A stretch of 32,287 bases of DNA from Sneathiellales bacterium. GTDB taxonomy: Bacteria; Pseudomonadota; Alphaproteobacteria; Minwuiales; Minwuiaceae. The stretch spans positions 1-32,287 of the forward strand of contig JALXAG010000280.1 of NCBI GenBank assembly GCA_026992315.1, given 5' to 3'. The position numbers and the translations under genes were made by a program. This document shows, in pieces, positions 24,257 through 32,287 of the stretch. Positions within the stretch are counted from its first letter, which is position 1, and each line of letters begins with the position of its first letter. Under the pieces are notes generated by a model. It was not told the origin of the DNA. It worked only from the letters and a program-made list of their open reading frames with translations, and made no database searches.

Positions 24257-25096
24257 ATGTTCGGACAAACGGTCTTCATTCTGTGGCGGGAAAGCGTGGA
24301 AGCGCTTCTCGTGATCGGCATCCTCAATTCCTGGATCGGTCAGGGCGGCGGCAGGGCGCTGGCGCGGCGCTATCTCTGGGGCGGTGTGGCGGCGGGTATC
24401 TTCGCCGCCATTCTGCTTGCCCTGGGGCTGATGGGGACCGGCGCTTTCCTCGATGGCGAGATGCAGGACTATTTTCAGGCCGGGCTGTTGTTTGCCGCCG
24501 GGGGGCTGATCCTGCATATGGTCCTGTGGATGCGCCGCCATGGCGGCCGCATGAAACAGGATCTGCATGAAGGGCTGGACGATGCCGCCCGGGACGGGCA
24601 TTTCTGGGCCGTGTTCCTGCTTGCCGCCATTGCCGTGGCGCGGGAGGGGAGCGAAACGGTCGTTTTTCTCTCCGGCGTTCTCACCGGTGCATCCTCGGCG
24701 GATGTCCTGCCCCTGACAGGGGCGGCGCTGGTGGGTTTCACCCTGGCCGTTCTGACCTATGCGGCGTTGCAGATGGGCGGACGCCTCCTGTCATGGCGGA
24801 TGTTTTTCCGCGTCAGCACCGCCCTGCTGCTGATGCTGGCCTGTGCCATTTTCGTCAATGCGGTCGGAACGTTGGTTTCGCTCGGCATCCTGCCCTATAC
24901 GGATCCGCTGTGGGATACCTCCTGGCTGCTTGACGATATGAGCGTGGTTGGCGGGCTGATCGCTTCCCTGACCGGTTACCGTTCGCAGCCGGATACAGTC
25001 ACGCTTGCGACATGGGCGGTGTATTGGGCGGCGGTTTATGGCCTGCTGCGCTGGCAGGGATATCAGGCGGTGCGCCTGGCAGAGGCCCGGCAATGA
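24257..25096 (+). CDS. ftrC: FtrC, FTR1-family iron permease
   Basis: FTR1-family permeases carry iron across the inner membrane using paired REXXE motifs. This 279-residue protein has both: RESVE at 11-15 and REGSE at 129-133, each within a hydrophobic helix. About seven hydrophobic segments are visible along the chain. Length and motif spacing are normal for bacterial FTR1/EfeU proteins. It overlaps ftrD by four bases (ATGA), so permease and ferredoxin-like partner are coupled. Confidence 0.92.
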   Translation: MFGQTVFILWRESVEALLVIGILNSWIGQGGGRALARRYLWGGVAAGIFAAILLALGLMGTGAFLDGEMQDYFQAGLLFAAGGLILHMVLWMRRHGGRMKQDLHEGLDDAARDGHFWAVFLLAAIAVAREGSETVVFLSGVLTGASSADVLPLTGAALVGFTLAVLTYAALQMGGRLLSWRMFFRVSTALLLMLACAIFVNAVGTLVSLGILPYTDPLWDTSWLLDDMSVVGGLIASLTGYRSQPDTVTLATWAVYWAAVYGLLRWQGYQAVRLAEARQ

Positions 25097-26499
25097 GCAG
25101 TATCGATTCCGCCCTGGGCAGCCAGCGCCGCAGGCTGTGCATCGCCGCGGCGGGCGAATGGCTCCGCCGCCATCGCCGGGGCGTTCTGGCGGTGCAATGG
25201 GCGGTTGTCGGCTTCTATGCATTTCTGCTGATCGTGCCGGCCTTTCTGCCCCTGCCCGGGGTGGCGGCGCATATCTGGGACAATCTGACCCTGTTTGCCC
25301 AGTTCGTCTTCTGGGGGATCTGGTGGCCGGGGGTGTTGCTGTCCATGCTGCTTTTCGGCCGTTTGTGGTGCGGTGTGTTCTGCCCCGAGGGCGCCCTGTC
25401 CGAATTCGTCAGCAAGCGTGGCCGGGGCGGGGCCATTCCCCGCTGGATCCGCTGGCCGGGCTGGCCGTTTGCGGCCTTTGTGCTGACGACGGTCTACGGG
25501 CAGATGGTCAGTGTCTATCAATATCCCCATCCGGTGCTGATCGTGCTTGGCGGATCCACCCTTGCCGCCATGGCCGTGGGCTATTTCTGCGGCCGGGGCA
25601 AACGTGTCTGGTGCCGCTATCTCTGCCCGGTCAGCGGTGTCTTCGGCCTGCTGGCCAAGCTGGCGCCGGTGCATTTCGCCGTGGACCGCCAGGCCTGGGA
25701 CCGCTGCCCGCCTGCCATCATGCGCCGCCAGAACATCGACTGCGCGCCCTTGGTGGCGGTCAGGACGATGACCAGTGCCTCGCCCTGTCACATGTGCGGG
25801 CGCTGCAGCGGGTTTCGCAATGCCGTGGCGTTGCAGCTTCGTCATCCGAACGATGAAATCGAGACTGTTTCCGCCCGCACCGCCACCATGTGGGACAGTC
25901 TGCTGATTCTCATCGGTCTGCTCGGTATCGCCATAGGCGCCTTTCAATGGGCATCCAGCCCCTGGTTCGTCGCCGTCAAGCAATGGGCGGCGTTGCATCT
26001 GATCGAGGCGGATATTCTATGGCCGCTGGAAACATCCCTGCCCTGGTGGATTCTGACGAATTATCCAGGCCAGAACGACGTTCTGACCATCCTCGATGGC
26101 GCGGTGCTGCTGGGGTATATCGCGGCTGCGGCCGTGTTTCTTTCCGCCGTCGCCGCCGCTGCCCTGGCCGTGGCGGTCAGGCTGTGCGGCCCCTGGCGCT
26201 GGCAGCGCTTTCACCATTTCGCCCATGCGCTGATACCGTTTGCGGCCTGCGGCGTGATTCTCGGCTTGTCGGCACAGACCGTGACCCTGCTGACGGCCGA
26301 AGGCCTCGTTCTGGGCTGGGTGCCTGCCCTCAGGGCTCTGGCGTTGGGCGGGGCGGCATTGTGGTCCTTGTGGCTGGGCTGGCGGATCGCGCGCGGCTAT
26401 GGGGCGTCGCCGCTGCGGGCCATTGGCGCGGTTGCGGCCAGCGCCGCAGCCCTGGCGGCACCCGTCGCATCCTGGGTATTGCTGTTCTGGGTCTGGTAG
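25093..26499 (+). CDS. ftrD: FtrD, membrane polyferredoxin (NapH-like)
   Basis: FtrD is a membrane iron-sulfur protein thought to accept the electrons released when iron is oxidised at the FtrB/FtrC site. The 468-residue protein has many hydrophobic segments and the Cys motifs WCGVFCPEGALSE and WCRYLCPVSG, each a CxxxCP, plus CHMCGRC near the middle, which could ligate a 4Fe-4S cluster. The start at 25093 overlaps ftrC and is preferred over an upstream in-frame ATG at 25012, which lies inside ftrC. The second half is an extra set of membrane helices without Cys clusters. The gene ends 26 bases before the convergent HIT gene, and I see no terminator there. Confidence 0.85.
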   Translation: MSSIDSALGSQRRRLCIAAAGEWLRRHRRGVLAVQWAVVGFYAFLLIVPAFLPLPGVAAHIWDNLTLFAQFVFWGIWWPGVLLSMLLFGRLWCGVFCPEGALSEFVSKRGRGGAIPRWIRWPGWPFAAFVLTTVYGQMVSVYQYPHPVLIVLGGSTLAAMAVGYFCGRGKRVWCRYLCPVSGVFGLLAKLAPVHFAVDRQAWDRCPPAIMRRQNIDCAPLVAVRTMTSASPCHMCGRCSGFRNAVALQLRHPNDEIETVSARTATMWDSLLILIGLLGIAIGAFQWASSPWFVAVKQWAALHLIEADILWPLETSLPWWILTNYPGQNDVLTILDGAVLLGYIAAAAVFLSAVAAAALAVAVRLCGPWRWQRFHHFAHALIPFAACGVILGLSAQTVTLLTAEGLVLGWVPALRALALGGAALWSLWLGWRIARGYGASPLRAIGAVAASAAALAAPVASWVLLFWVW

Positions 26500-26525
26500 G
26501 GGCGGCCTTCGGTCAAGGACGGTCT

Positions 26526-26897
26526 TCAGTCCCTGGCCGGGCGAACCATCGAACCGCTGACCGGGCGGCCGCCGAAGACATGCACGTGAAAATGAAACAC
26601 GATCTGCCCGGCATCGGCACCCTTGTTGGCGACGATGCGAAAGCCGCTGTCCTCGACCCCGGTCATGCGGGCGACATCGTGCACGGCCTGCCAGAAACCG
26701 CAGATTTCCTCAGGGCCGGCATTGGCGGTGAAATCGGCGAAATCCGTATAGGCCCCTTTGGGAATGACCAGCACATGCACCGGCGTCAGCGGGTTGATGT
26801 CGTGAAAGGCCAGGGCATGTTCGGTTTCATGCACCTTCTTGCAGGGCAGTTCGCCGCGCAGGATTTTCGCGAACACATTATCGGGATCGTAGCTCAT
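26526..26897 (-). CDS. HIT-family (histidine triad) nucleotide-binding protein
   Basis: A 123-residue member of the Hint branch of the HIT superfamily, which hydrolyses nucleoside phosphoramidates and related AMP conjugates. The core motif is His102, His104 and His106 in IVFHFHVHVFGG. The usual leader block FAKILRGELPCKKVHETEHA and the LTPVHVLVIPKGAY strand are present. It overlaps hisE by four bases (ATGA), so it is translated with the histidine operon. The same gene pair occurs in many alphaproteobacteria. Confidence 0.93.
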   Translation of the reverse strand: MSYDPDNVFAKILRGELPCKKVHETEHALAFHDINPLTPVHVLVIPKGAYTDFADFTANAGPEEICGFWQAVHDVARMTGVEDSGFRIVANKGADAGQIVFHFHVHVFGGRPVSGSMVRPARD

Positions 26898-27232
26898 TTT
26901 CGGCTGCGGCTCCTTTTTTCCTCATGGCCGGAAACCCCTTCGCGGCGCTCCAGCTCCCCGATGACATCCTGCCAGCCGATACCGGCATCGGCCCACAGCA
27001 CCATCAGGTGAAACAGCAGATCGGCGCTTTCATCGCGCAGGGATTGCGGCCCCTCGCGCAGGGCGGCGATGACGACCTCCACCGCTTCTTCCCCGACCTT
27101 GCGGGCGATTTTTTCCGTTCCCCCATGCAGGAGGGAGGCGACATACGAACTCTCGGCGTCGCGGCCGCGCCGCGCTTCGATGGTGGCGGCGAGGCGGTCG
27201 AGAAAAGCGCCGGCTTCATGGTTCGTGCTCAT
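26894..27232 (-). CDS. hisE: HisE, phosphoribosyl-ATP pyrophosphohydrolase
   Basis: HisE removes pyrophosphate from phosphoribosyl-ATP, the second step of histidine synthesis. The 112-residue protein has the MazG-like helices and acidic metal-binding motif ([18 protein letters not shown], then [20 protein letters not shown]). The ATG at 27232 overlaps hisF by four bases. A longer frame extending further upstream reads out of hisF in another frame and was rejected. The enzyme is separate from HisI here. Confidence 0.95.
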   Translation of the reverse strand: MSTNHEAGAFLDRLAATIEARRGRDAESSYVASLLHGGTEKIARKVGEEAVEVVIAALREGPQSLRDESADLLFHLMVLWADAGIGWQDVIGELERREGVSGHEEKRSRSRK

Positions 27233-28014
27233 GGGTTCTCGTCTCCCCTGCCGGCTTCGAGGCGGACGGGAATGCCCGCCGCCGCCATGTGGCGCTTGGT
27301 CTCCTCGATGCTGAAGGTGCCGAAATGAAAGATCGAGGCGGCCAGAACCGCCGTGGCATGGCCATCGCGGATGCCTGCGGCCATATGTTCCAGCGTGCCG
27401 ACCCCGCCGGAGGCAATGACCGGTACCCGGACCGCATCGGCGACGGCGCGGGTCAGCTCGATATCGAATCCCTCGCCGGTACCGTCGCGGTCCATCGAGG
27501 TCAGCAGCAGCTCGCCCGCGCCTGTATCGCTCATCCGCCGGGCCCATTCGATGGCGTCTATCCCTGTGGGATTGCGGCCGCCATGGGTGAAGATCTCCCA
27601 TTTGCCGGGGGCGGTGCGCTTGGCATCGATCGCCACGACGATCGCCTGGGAGCCGAATTTTTCCGCGGCTTCGCGCACCAGTTCGGGGCGGCGGATCGCG
27701 GCGGTGTTGATCGAAACCTTATCGGCGCCGGCCAGCAGCAGCCGGCGGACATCGGCCACTTCGCGTACCCCGCCGCCGACGGTCAGCGGCATGAAGCAGT
27801 GTTCGGCGGTGCGGGCAACCATGTCCAGCAGGATGTCGCGCTTTTCATGGCTGGCGGTAATGTCGAGAAAGCACAACTCGTCCGCGCCCTGGGCATCGTA
27901 GACGCGGGCCTGTTCGACCGGATCCCCGGCATCGACCAGATCGACGAAATTCACCCCCTTGACGACGCGACCGTCCTTGACGTCGAGGCAGGGTATGATG
28001 CGGGCCTTAAGCAT
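27229..28014 (-). CDS. hisF: HisF, imidazole glycerol phosphate synthase cyclase subunit
   Basis: HisF uses ammonia from HisH to make imidazole glycerol phosphate and AICAR. The 261-residue TIM barrel starts [20 protein letters not shown], with catalytic Asp11, and continues with [20 protein letters not shown] and the phosphate-binding [12 protein letters not shown] and [13 protein letters not shown] loops. The ATG at 28014 fits the family; longer upstream starts run into hisA. It overlaps hisA by eight bases and hisE by four. Confidence 0.97.
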   Translation of the reverse strand: MLKARIIPCLDVKDGRVVKGVNFVDLVDAGDPVEQARVYDAQGADELCFLDITASHEKRDILLDMVARTAEHCFMPLTVGGGVREVADVRRLLLAGADKVSINTAAIRRPELVREAAEKFGSQAIVVAIDAKRTAPGKWEIFTHGGRNPTGIDAIEWARRMSDTGAGELLLTSMDRDGTGEGFDIELTRAVADAVRVPVIASGGVGTLEHMAAGIRDGHATAVLAASIFHFGTFSIEETKRHMAAAGIPVRLEAGRGDENP

Positions 28015-28753
28015 CGGTATGCTCCGCCGGGTTTGCTGCGATAGCCAGGGCCTCGGCGGCATCGATACGCCCGTCATACAGGGCCCTGCCGATGATGACG
28101 CCGTCGATGCCCGGATTGGCCAGGGCCCTGATGGCCCGGATATCGGCTATGCCCGCCACCCCGCCGGAGGCGATGACCGGGATGGAGACGGCGCGCGCCA
28201 GCGCGTCGGTGGCGGTGACGTTGACGCCCTGCAGGGCGCCGTCGCGGTCGATATCGGTATAGATGATGGCCGCGGCGCCGGCATCTTCGAACCGCCGGGC
28301 CAGATCGAGGGCGTCCATGCTGCTTTCCTCCGCCCATCCCTCGACGGCGACCTTGCCGCCCCTGGCGTCAATGCCGAGCGCGATGGCCCCGGGGAACAGA
28401 CGGCAGGCTTCGCGCACCAGTTCCGGTTCGCGCACGGCCAGGGTGCCCAGTATGACGCGGCGGATGCCTTTTTCCAGCCAGGCCTCGATCGTTATCAGAT
28501 CGCGGATGCCGCCGCCAAGCTGACAGGGCAGCGATGTGGCGGCGATGATCGCTTCAACGGCGGCGGCATTGACCGGTCGCCCGGCGAAGGCGCCGTTCAG
28601 ATCGACCAGATGCAGCCACTGAAATCCGGCTTCGGCGAAGCGGCGGGCCTGATCGGCGGGGTCTTCGTTGAAGACGGTGGCTTCCTCCATCCGCCCCTTG
28701 AACAGGCGGACGCAGACACCGTCCTTCAGATCGATGGCGGGATACAAGTTCAC
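28007..28753 (-). CDS. hisA: HisA, ProFAR isomerase
   Basis: HisA isomerises the aminoaldose ProFAR to the aminoketose PRFAR. The 248-residue TIM barrel begins with [18 protein letters not shown], with catalytic Asp8, and includes the second-half motif [20 protein letters not shown]. The start is GTG at 28753, which overlaps the GNAT stop codon by four bases (GTGA); longer starts would lie inside the GNAT gene. HisA resembles HisF in fold and probably shares ancestry with it by gene duplication. Confidence 0.96.
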   Translation of the reverse strand: MNLYPAIDLKDGVCVRLFKGRMEEATVFNEDPADQARRFAEAGFQWLHLVDLNGAFAGRPVNAAAVEAIIAATSLPCQLGGGIRDLITIEAWLEKGIRRVILGTLAVREPELVREACRLFPGAIALGIDARGGKVAVEGWAEESSMDALDLARRFEDAGAAAIIYTDIDRDGALQGVNVTATDALARAVSIPVIASGGVAGIADIRAIRALANPGIDGVIIGRALYDGRIDAAEALAIAANPAEHTDA

Positions 28754-29283
28754 GCCTGTTTCTCCCTCAGTTTCTTGCTGTAGAAGTATCCCTCTATCAG
28801 CTCGCCGCCGACAAGGGCGTAATCCGGGCGGATTCCCCAGCGGGTATAGCCGGATCTCTCGTAAAGGCGAATGGCATCCTTCTGTGTGGCGCGGACATCG
28901 AGATCGAGGCTCATGAAGCCCATCTTCCGGGCATGATCCTCCACCCGGGCAAGCAGGGCGCGGGCCAGCCCGTGCCCGCGGGCCCACGGGGCGATGAAAA
29001 AGGTCTCCAGCCGTGCCTTATGGGCGCCGGCCTCGTTGTTGGCCGGGGGGGTGACCAGCTGCACCGAACCGGCGACCGTGCCTTCCAGCCGGGCGATGAA
29101 CAGGTGACGCTGGGGCACCAGAAGCACCCCGCTCCAATGCGCCTCCAGCACCTCGCGCGGCGGCGGGGTCAGCCAGCCGAAACCGCTGCCGTCGCGGATC
29201 GCCTCTTCCGTGGCTTCGCACAGTTCCTGCAGGTCGTTGCCCTGAAAGGCCGTCAGTTTTTCGACGCCGATATCGGTCATCAC
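28750..29283 (-). CDS. GNAT-family N-acetyltransferase inside the his operon
   Basis: A 177-residue GNAT acetyltransferase. Motif A is clear: [20 protein letters not shown], then [20 protein letters not shown], with the acetyl-CoA-binding loop RGHGLA. The C-terminal [14 protein letters not shown] block is also typical. Substrate is unknown. It is translationally coupled to hisH and hisA (four-base overlaps on both sides). Nothing in the histidine pathway needs an acetyltransferase, so its role is open; protein N-terminal, amino-acid or antibiotic acetylation are all possible. Confidence 0.9.
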   Translation of the reverse strand: MMTDIGVEKLTAFQGNDLQELCEATEEAIRDGSGFGWLTPPPREVLEAHWSGVLLVPQRHLFIARLEGTVAGSVQLVTPPANNEAGAHKARLETFFIAPWARGHGLARALLARVEDHARKMGFMSLDLDVRATQKDAIRLYERSGYTRWGIRPDYALVGGELIEGYFYSKKLREKQA

Positions 29284-29948
29284 GGATTCCAGTGCAGAAA
29301 GTTTTTCAGAAGGCGCAGCCCCGTCGCCTGACTTTTTTCCGGGTGGAACTGGGTGCCGATGATATTGTCGCGACCGATGATCGCGGTCACCGGCCCGCCG
29401 GAGATTTCCGACACGGGCGAGGAAAATTCGACATCCGCCAGAACATGGGCGGGATCCGCCGCCCGGAAGTGATAGGAATGGACGAAATAGGCATGATCGC
29501 CGGGGCCCATGCCCGCCAGGACCGGGTGCGCGGCGATATGGGTGAAATCGTTCCAGCCCATATGAGGCAGTTGCGGGCCGCCCTCAATCACGGGAAGCGC
29601 CTCGACCTGACCGCCGATCCAGCCCAGACCGGCACATTCGCCGAATTCCAGGCCGCGTTCGGCCATGAGCTGCATGCCGACGCAGACGCCGAGAAAGGGC
29701 CGTGCCCGGCGGATGACGGCCTCTTCCAGCGCTTCGGCCATGCCGTCGATGGCGGCGAGGCCGCGCATGCAGTCGGCAAAGGCGCCGTCGCCGGGCAGGA
29801 CCAGGCGGTCGGCAGCGGCCACCAGATCGGCATCGCCGGTGATGTCCACGGCGATGTCCATGCCTTCCTCGCGGCCGATGCGTTCGAATGCCTTGGCGGC
29901 AGAACGCAGATTGCCGGCGCCATAATCGATGATCGCGACCTTCATCAT
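29280..29948 (-). CDS. hisH: HisH, imidazole glycerol phosphate synthase glutaminase subunit
   Basis: HisH hydrolyses glutamine and passes ammonia to HisF. The 222-residue class I glutamine amidotransferase has the nucleophile Cys89 in [15 protein letters not shown], and His202 and Glu204 in [10 protein letters not shown], completing the triad. The start is read as [13 protein letters not shown]; the second Met (29945) is an equally possible start. It is followed by the GNAT gene with a four-base overlap. hisB lies 30 bases upstream. Confidence 0.96.
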   Translation of the reverse strand: MMKVAIIDYGAGNLRSAAKAFERIGREEGMDIAVDITGDADLVAAADRLVLPGDGAFADCMRGLAAIDGMAEALEEAVIRRARPFLGVCVGMQLMAERGLEFGECAGLGWIGGQVEALPVIEGGPQLPHMGWNDFTHIAAHPVLAGMGPGDHAYFVHSYHFRAADPAHVLADVEFSSPVSEISGGPVTAIIGRDNIIGTQFHPEKSQATGLRLLKNFLHWNP

Positions 29949-29978
29949 GTCATGTTCTTTCCGCTTTTCCGGGCCGGG

Positions 29979-30593
29979 TCACAGGCTGCCGCCCAGCACC
30001 CCCTTGGTGGAGGGAACGTCGCCGCTGCGGCGGGGGTCCGTCTCGACCGCCTGGCGCAGGGCGCGGGCCAGGGCCTTGTAGGCGGATTCGATGATATGAT
30101 GGTTGTTCAGCCCGTAAAGCGTTTCCACATGCAGGGTCAGCCCGGCGGCCTGGGCGAAGGCCTGAAACCATTCGCGGAACAGCTCGGTATCCATCTCGCC
30201 CAGCTTGTCGCGGGTAAAGTCCACCTTCCAGACCAGCCAGGGACGGCCGGAAATATCGAGCGCCACGCGCGTCAGCGTTTCGTCCATCGGGATCAGCGCC
30301 GCGCCGTAGCGGCTGATGCCGCGGCGTTCGCCGAGCGCATCGGCCAGCGCCGTGCCGAGCGCAATGCCCGTATCCTCCGTCGTGTGGTGGAAATCGATAT
30401 GCAGATCGCCTTCGGCCCTGAGCGTGATGTCGATCAGGCTGTGACGGGAGAGCTGCTCCAGCATGTGATCGAGGAAGCCGATGCCCGTCTTCACGTCATA
30501 GCGTCCCGTGCCGTCAAGATTGATTTCGGCGCTGATACGGGTTTCCTTCGTGTCGCGCCTGCACCTGCCTGTTCGCATCTCATCCGTCCTCAA
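29979..30593 (-). CDS. hisB: HisB, imidazole glycerol phosphate dehydratase
   Basis: HisB dehydrates imidazole glycerol phosphate to imidazole acetol phosphate. The protein is the single-domain form (204 residues), without the phosphatase fusion of enterics. Conserved His-rich metal sites are visible: [32 protein letters not shown], and [17 protein letters not shown]. The start is ATG at 30593, with a second possible ATG at 30578. It is the first gene of the his block, divergent from hslV. Confidence 0.96.
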   Translation of the reverse strand: MRTDEMRTGRCRRDTKETRISAEINLDGTGRYDVKTGIGFLDHMLEQLSRHSLIDITLRAEGDLHIDFHHTTEDTGIALGTALADALGERRGISRYGAALIPMDETLTRVALDISGRPWLVWKVDFTRDKLGEMDTELFREWFQAFAQAAGLTLHVETLYGLNNHHIIESAYKALARALRQAVETDPRRSGDVPSTKGVLGGSL

Positions 30594-30657
30594 GCTGTTG
30601 GCTTCGCCACGGAATCCGCGCCTGCCGCCGCCGCGCGCGTCCCGTCCGCCTTGGCCG

Positions 30658-30686
30658 CATATAGCAGGAACGGCCGCTTAATGCCA
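30658..30686 (-). promoter_or_regulatory. Possible promoter of the his operon
   Basis: On the minus strand TGGCAT and TATATG are separated by 17 bases, giving a leader of about 57 bases before hisB. The -35 box is weak, so confidence is low. No attenuator with a His-codon leader peptide was found. Confidence 0.3.
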
Positions 30687-30694
30687 CCCCGCCC

Positions 30695-30726
30695 CTTGAC
30701 GGTGGGCCGCTCCGGGATACATGTTG
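30695..30726 (+). promoter_or_regulatory. Possible heat-shock-type promoter of hslVU
   Basis: CTTGAC (30695-30700) followed by GGATACATG after about 14 bases recalls the alphaproteobacterial sigma-32 pattern, and hslVU is a classical heat-shock operon. The match is partial, and the leader would be about 120 bases. Confidence 0.3.
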
Positions 30727-30844
30727 ATGGTGCCGGCGGCAGTCACGGTTCGCACTGTTCTTGCTGCCGCGGCGAGGGTTTCCTTCGCTATCTGCGCCGT
30801 ATCGTTATCACAGCAACGGACTTTCACAACAACAGCGGGTCGAA

Positions 30845-31414
30845 ATGCACGGACACGGGACAGACGTTTGCGACGCGTCGAAGTGGCGCGGCACCACCAT
30901 ATTATCCATCCGCAAGGGCGATGAAGTGGTCATGGCCGGGGACGGGCAGGTGACGCTCGGCGCCACGGTGATCAAGGCCAATGCGCGCAAGGTCCGTCGC
31001 CTGGGCGGCGGCAGCATTCTGGCCGGCTTTGCCGGGGCGACGGCGGATGCCTTCACCCTGTTCGAACGGCTGGAGGCGAAGCTGGATCAGTATCCCGGTC
31101 AGTTGACCCGCGCGGCGGTGGAACTGGCCAAGGACTGGCGCACCGACCGTTACCTGCGCCGTCTGGAAGCCATGCTGGCGGTGGCGGACAAATCGGTTTC
31201 GCTGATTCTCACCGGCACCGGCGACGTTCTGGAGCCGGAGGACGGGCTGATCGGCATCGGTTCCGGCGGCAATTACGCCCTGGCCGCGGCCCGGGCCCTG
31301 ATCGACCGGGAAGATATCGGCGCCGAGGAGATCGCCCGCAAGGCCATGGCGGTCGCAGCCGAGATCTGTGTCTATACCAATGATCGTCTGATTATCGAGA
31401 GTATCGGTCAATGA
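30845..31414 (+). CDS. hslV: HslV, ATP-dependent protease peptidase subunit
   Basis: HslV is the threonine peptidase of the HslVU (ClpQY) protease. The 189-residue protein begins with a 16-residue leader ([16 protein letters not shown]) before Thr17 in [19 protein letters not shown]. Thr17 aligns with the catalytic Thr1 that in E. coli is exposed by removing only Met. Other core motifs are present: [33 protein letters not shown], and [15 protein letters not shown]. Removal of the leader, presumably by self-processing, is needed for activity. An upstream TTG start was rejected. It overlaps hslU by four bases (ATGA). Confidence 0.95.
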   Translation: MHGHGTDVCDASKWRGTTILSIRKGDEVVMAGDGQVTLGATVIKANARKVRRLGGGSILAGFAGATADAFTLFERLEAKLDQYPGQLTRAAVELAKDWRTDRYLRRLEAMLAVADKSVSLILTGTGDVLEPEDGLIGIGSGGNYALAAARALIDREDIGAEEIARKAMAVAAEICVYTNDRLIIESIGQ

Positions 31415-32287
31415 GTGAATTCAGCCCCCGTGAGATCGTATCCGAACTGGACCGTTTCATCATCGGCCAGAAAGATGCCAAGAAGGCGGTTGCCATTGCC
31501 CTGCGCAACCGCTGGCGGCGTCAGCAGCTTCCCGAGGATCTGCGCGAGGAGGTTCTGCCCAAGAACATTCTGATGATCGGACCGACGGGTGTCGGCAAGA
31601 CCGAGATTTCCCGCCGTCTGGCCCGTCTGGCCCAGGCGCCGTTCATCAAGGTGGAGGCGACCAAGTTCACCGAGGTCGGCTATGTCGGGCGCGATGTGGA
31701 ACAGATCATCCGCGATCTGGTCGAGACCGCCCTGTCGATGATTCGCGAGATCCGCCGCCGAGAAGTGCGCGCCCGTGCCGAATTGTCGGCGGAGGAAAGG
31801 GTGCTGGATGCCCTCTGCGGCCCCAGCGCTCGCGAGGCGACGCGCGACGAGATGCGCCGCCGCCTGCGTAGTGGCGAGCTGGACGACAAGGAAATCGACA
31901 TCGAGGTGATGGATACGGCCCCCGCGATGCCGACGATCGACATTCCCGGCATGCCCGGGGCGCAGATGGGGATGCTCAATCTCGGCGAATTGCTGGGCAA
32001 GGGGTTCGGCGCCCGGACCCATACGCGCAGAATGACGGTGGCGGAAAGCCACGATATCCTGATCGCCGAGGAATCGGACAAGCTGCTGGACGAGGATTCG
32101 CTGATCAAGGATGCGATCGACGCCGTCCAGAACAACGGCATCGTCTTTCTCGACGAGATAGACAAGATCGCCAACCGGACCGAGCGCACGGGCGGCGATG
32201 TGTCCCGTGAAGGGGTGCAGCGCGATCTGCTGCCGCTGATCGAGGGCACGACGGTCGCCACCAAATACGGTGCGGTCAAGACGGATC
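31411..32287 (+). CDS. hslU: HslU, ATPase subunit of HslVU (3' end missing)
   Basis: HslU is the AAA+ unfoldase that feeds proteins into HslV. The first 292 codons are present; the gene runs off the right edge. Visible are [20 protein letters not shown], Walker A GPTGVGKT at 57-64, the [20 protein letters not shown] pore-region block, the inserted I domain (about 110-230, charged and helical with a Met/Pro/Gly-rich segment), and Walker [10 protein letters not shown] near 254. The start codon overlaps the hslV stop codon. Confidence 0.97.
   Translation, partial: MSEFSPREIVSELDRFIIGQKDAKKAVAIALRNRWRRQQLPEDLREEVLPKNILMIGPTGVGKTEISRRLARLAQAPFIKVEATKFTEVGYVGRDVEQIIRDLVETALSMIREIRRREVRARAELSAEERVLDALCGPSAREATRDEMRRRLRSGELDDKEIDIEVMDTAPAMPTIDIPGMPGAQMGMLNLGELLGKGFGARTHTRRMTVAESHDILIAEESDKLLDEDSLIKDAIDAVQNNGIVFLDEIDKIANRTERTGGDVSREGVQRDLLPLIEGTTVATKYGAVKTD

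Noticed and set aside
25012-25092. Upstream ATG for ftrD
   Set aside because: It lies inside ftrC; the ATG at 25093 forms the usual ATGA overlap and gives a normal N-terminus.
26894-27601. Extended hisE frame of 235 codons
   Set aside because: The extra N-terminal part reads hisF out of frame; the ATG at 27232 gives a normal HisE and overlaps hisF by four bases.
29292-30953. Plus-strand open frame (553 codons) opposite hisH and hisB
   Set aside because: Antisense to conserved his genes; no ribosome site or domain.

Overview
This window is a high-GC chromosomal segment from a motile alphaproteobacterium. The evidence is a ctrA gene (cell-cycle master regulator) at the left edge, a SciP-type CtrA inhibitor, a FlbD-type sigma-54 activator, CtrA-like boxes of the form TTAA-N7-TTAA, and the gene order fliF-fliG-fliH-fliN...flbD, as in Caulobacter. 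The 16-residue HslV leader and the style of the his operon suggest a Rhodospirillales-like member, but I cannot place it further from sequence alone.

Layout. 1-182: 5' end of ctrA (minus). 183-715: divergent regulatory region with a cluster of TTAA elements. 716-4436 (plus): fliI, fliJ, then a membrane histidine kinase with a PleC/DivJ-like HisKA domain. 4664-5494 (plus): cysE. 5524-17108 (minus): one long flagellar operon read from the right: fliF, fliG, fliH, fliN, motA, flbD, flhA, flhF, flhG and a FliK-like gene. 17369-17689 (minus): sciP, with its own CtrA-like box and a hairpin on each side. 17892-21355 (minus): the hook operon fliK-flgD-flgE, with a clear sigma-54 promoter and ending at a good terminator. 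21574-22983 (plus): a divergent gene of unknown function. 23219-26499 (plus): a four-gene iron uptake operon of the ftrABCD type. 26526-30593 (minus): histidine genes hisB, hisH, a GNAT acetyltransferase, hisA, hisF and hisE, then a HIT-family protein. 30845-32287 (plus): hslV and the start of hslU.

How the parts fit. CtrA would drive the early flagellar operons (boxes upstream of ctrA/fliI, fliF and sciP), SciP would restrain CtrA, and FlbD from the fliF operon would activate sigma-54 hook genes. The fliF and fliK promoter regions share a palindrome, GGCA-N5-TGCC, which I propose as the FlbD site (repressing at fliF, activating at fliK). This is the transcriptional hierarchy known in Caulobacter, here visible in one piece of DNA. 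The remaining blocks (cysE, ftr, his, hslVU) are metabolic or housekeeping genes with tight translational coupling. I see no tRNA, rRNA, CRISPR array, insertion sequence or prophage. I found no convincing wholly new system; the best leads are the shared palindrome, the unknown gene divergent from fliK, the second FliK-like gene, and the kinase next to fliIJ/ctrA.
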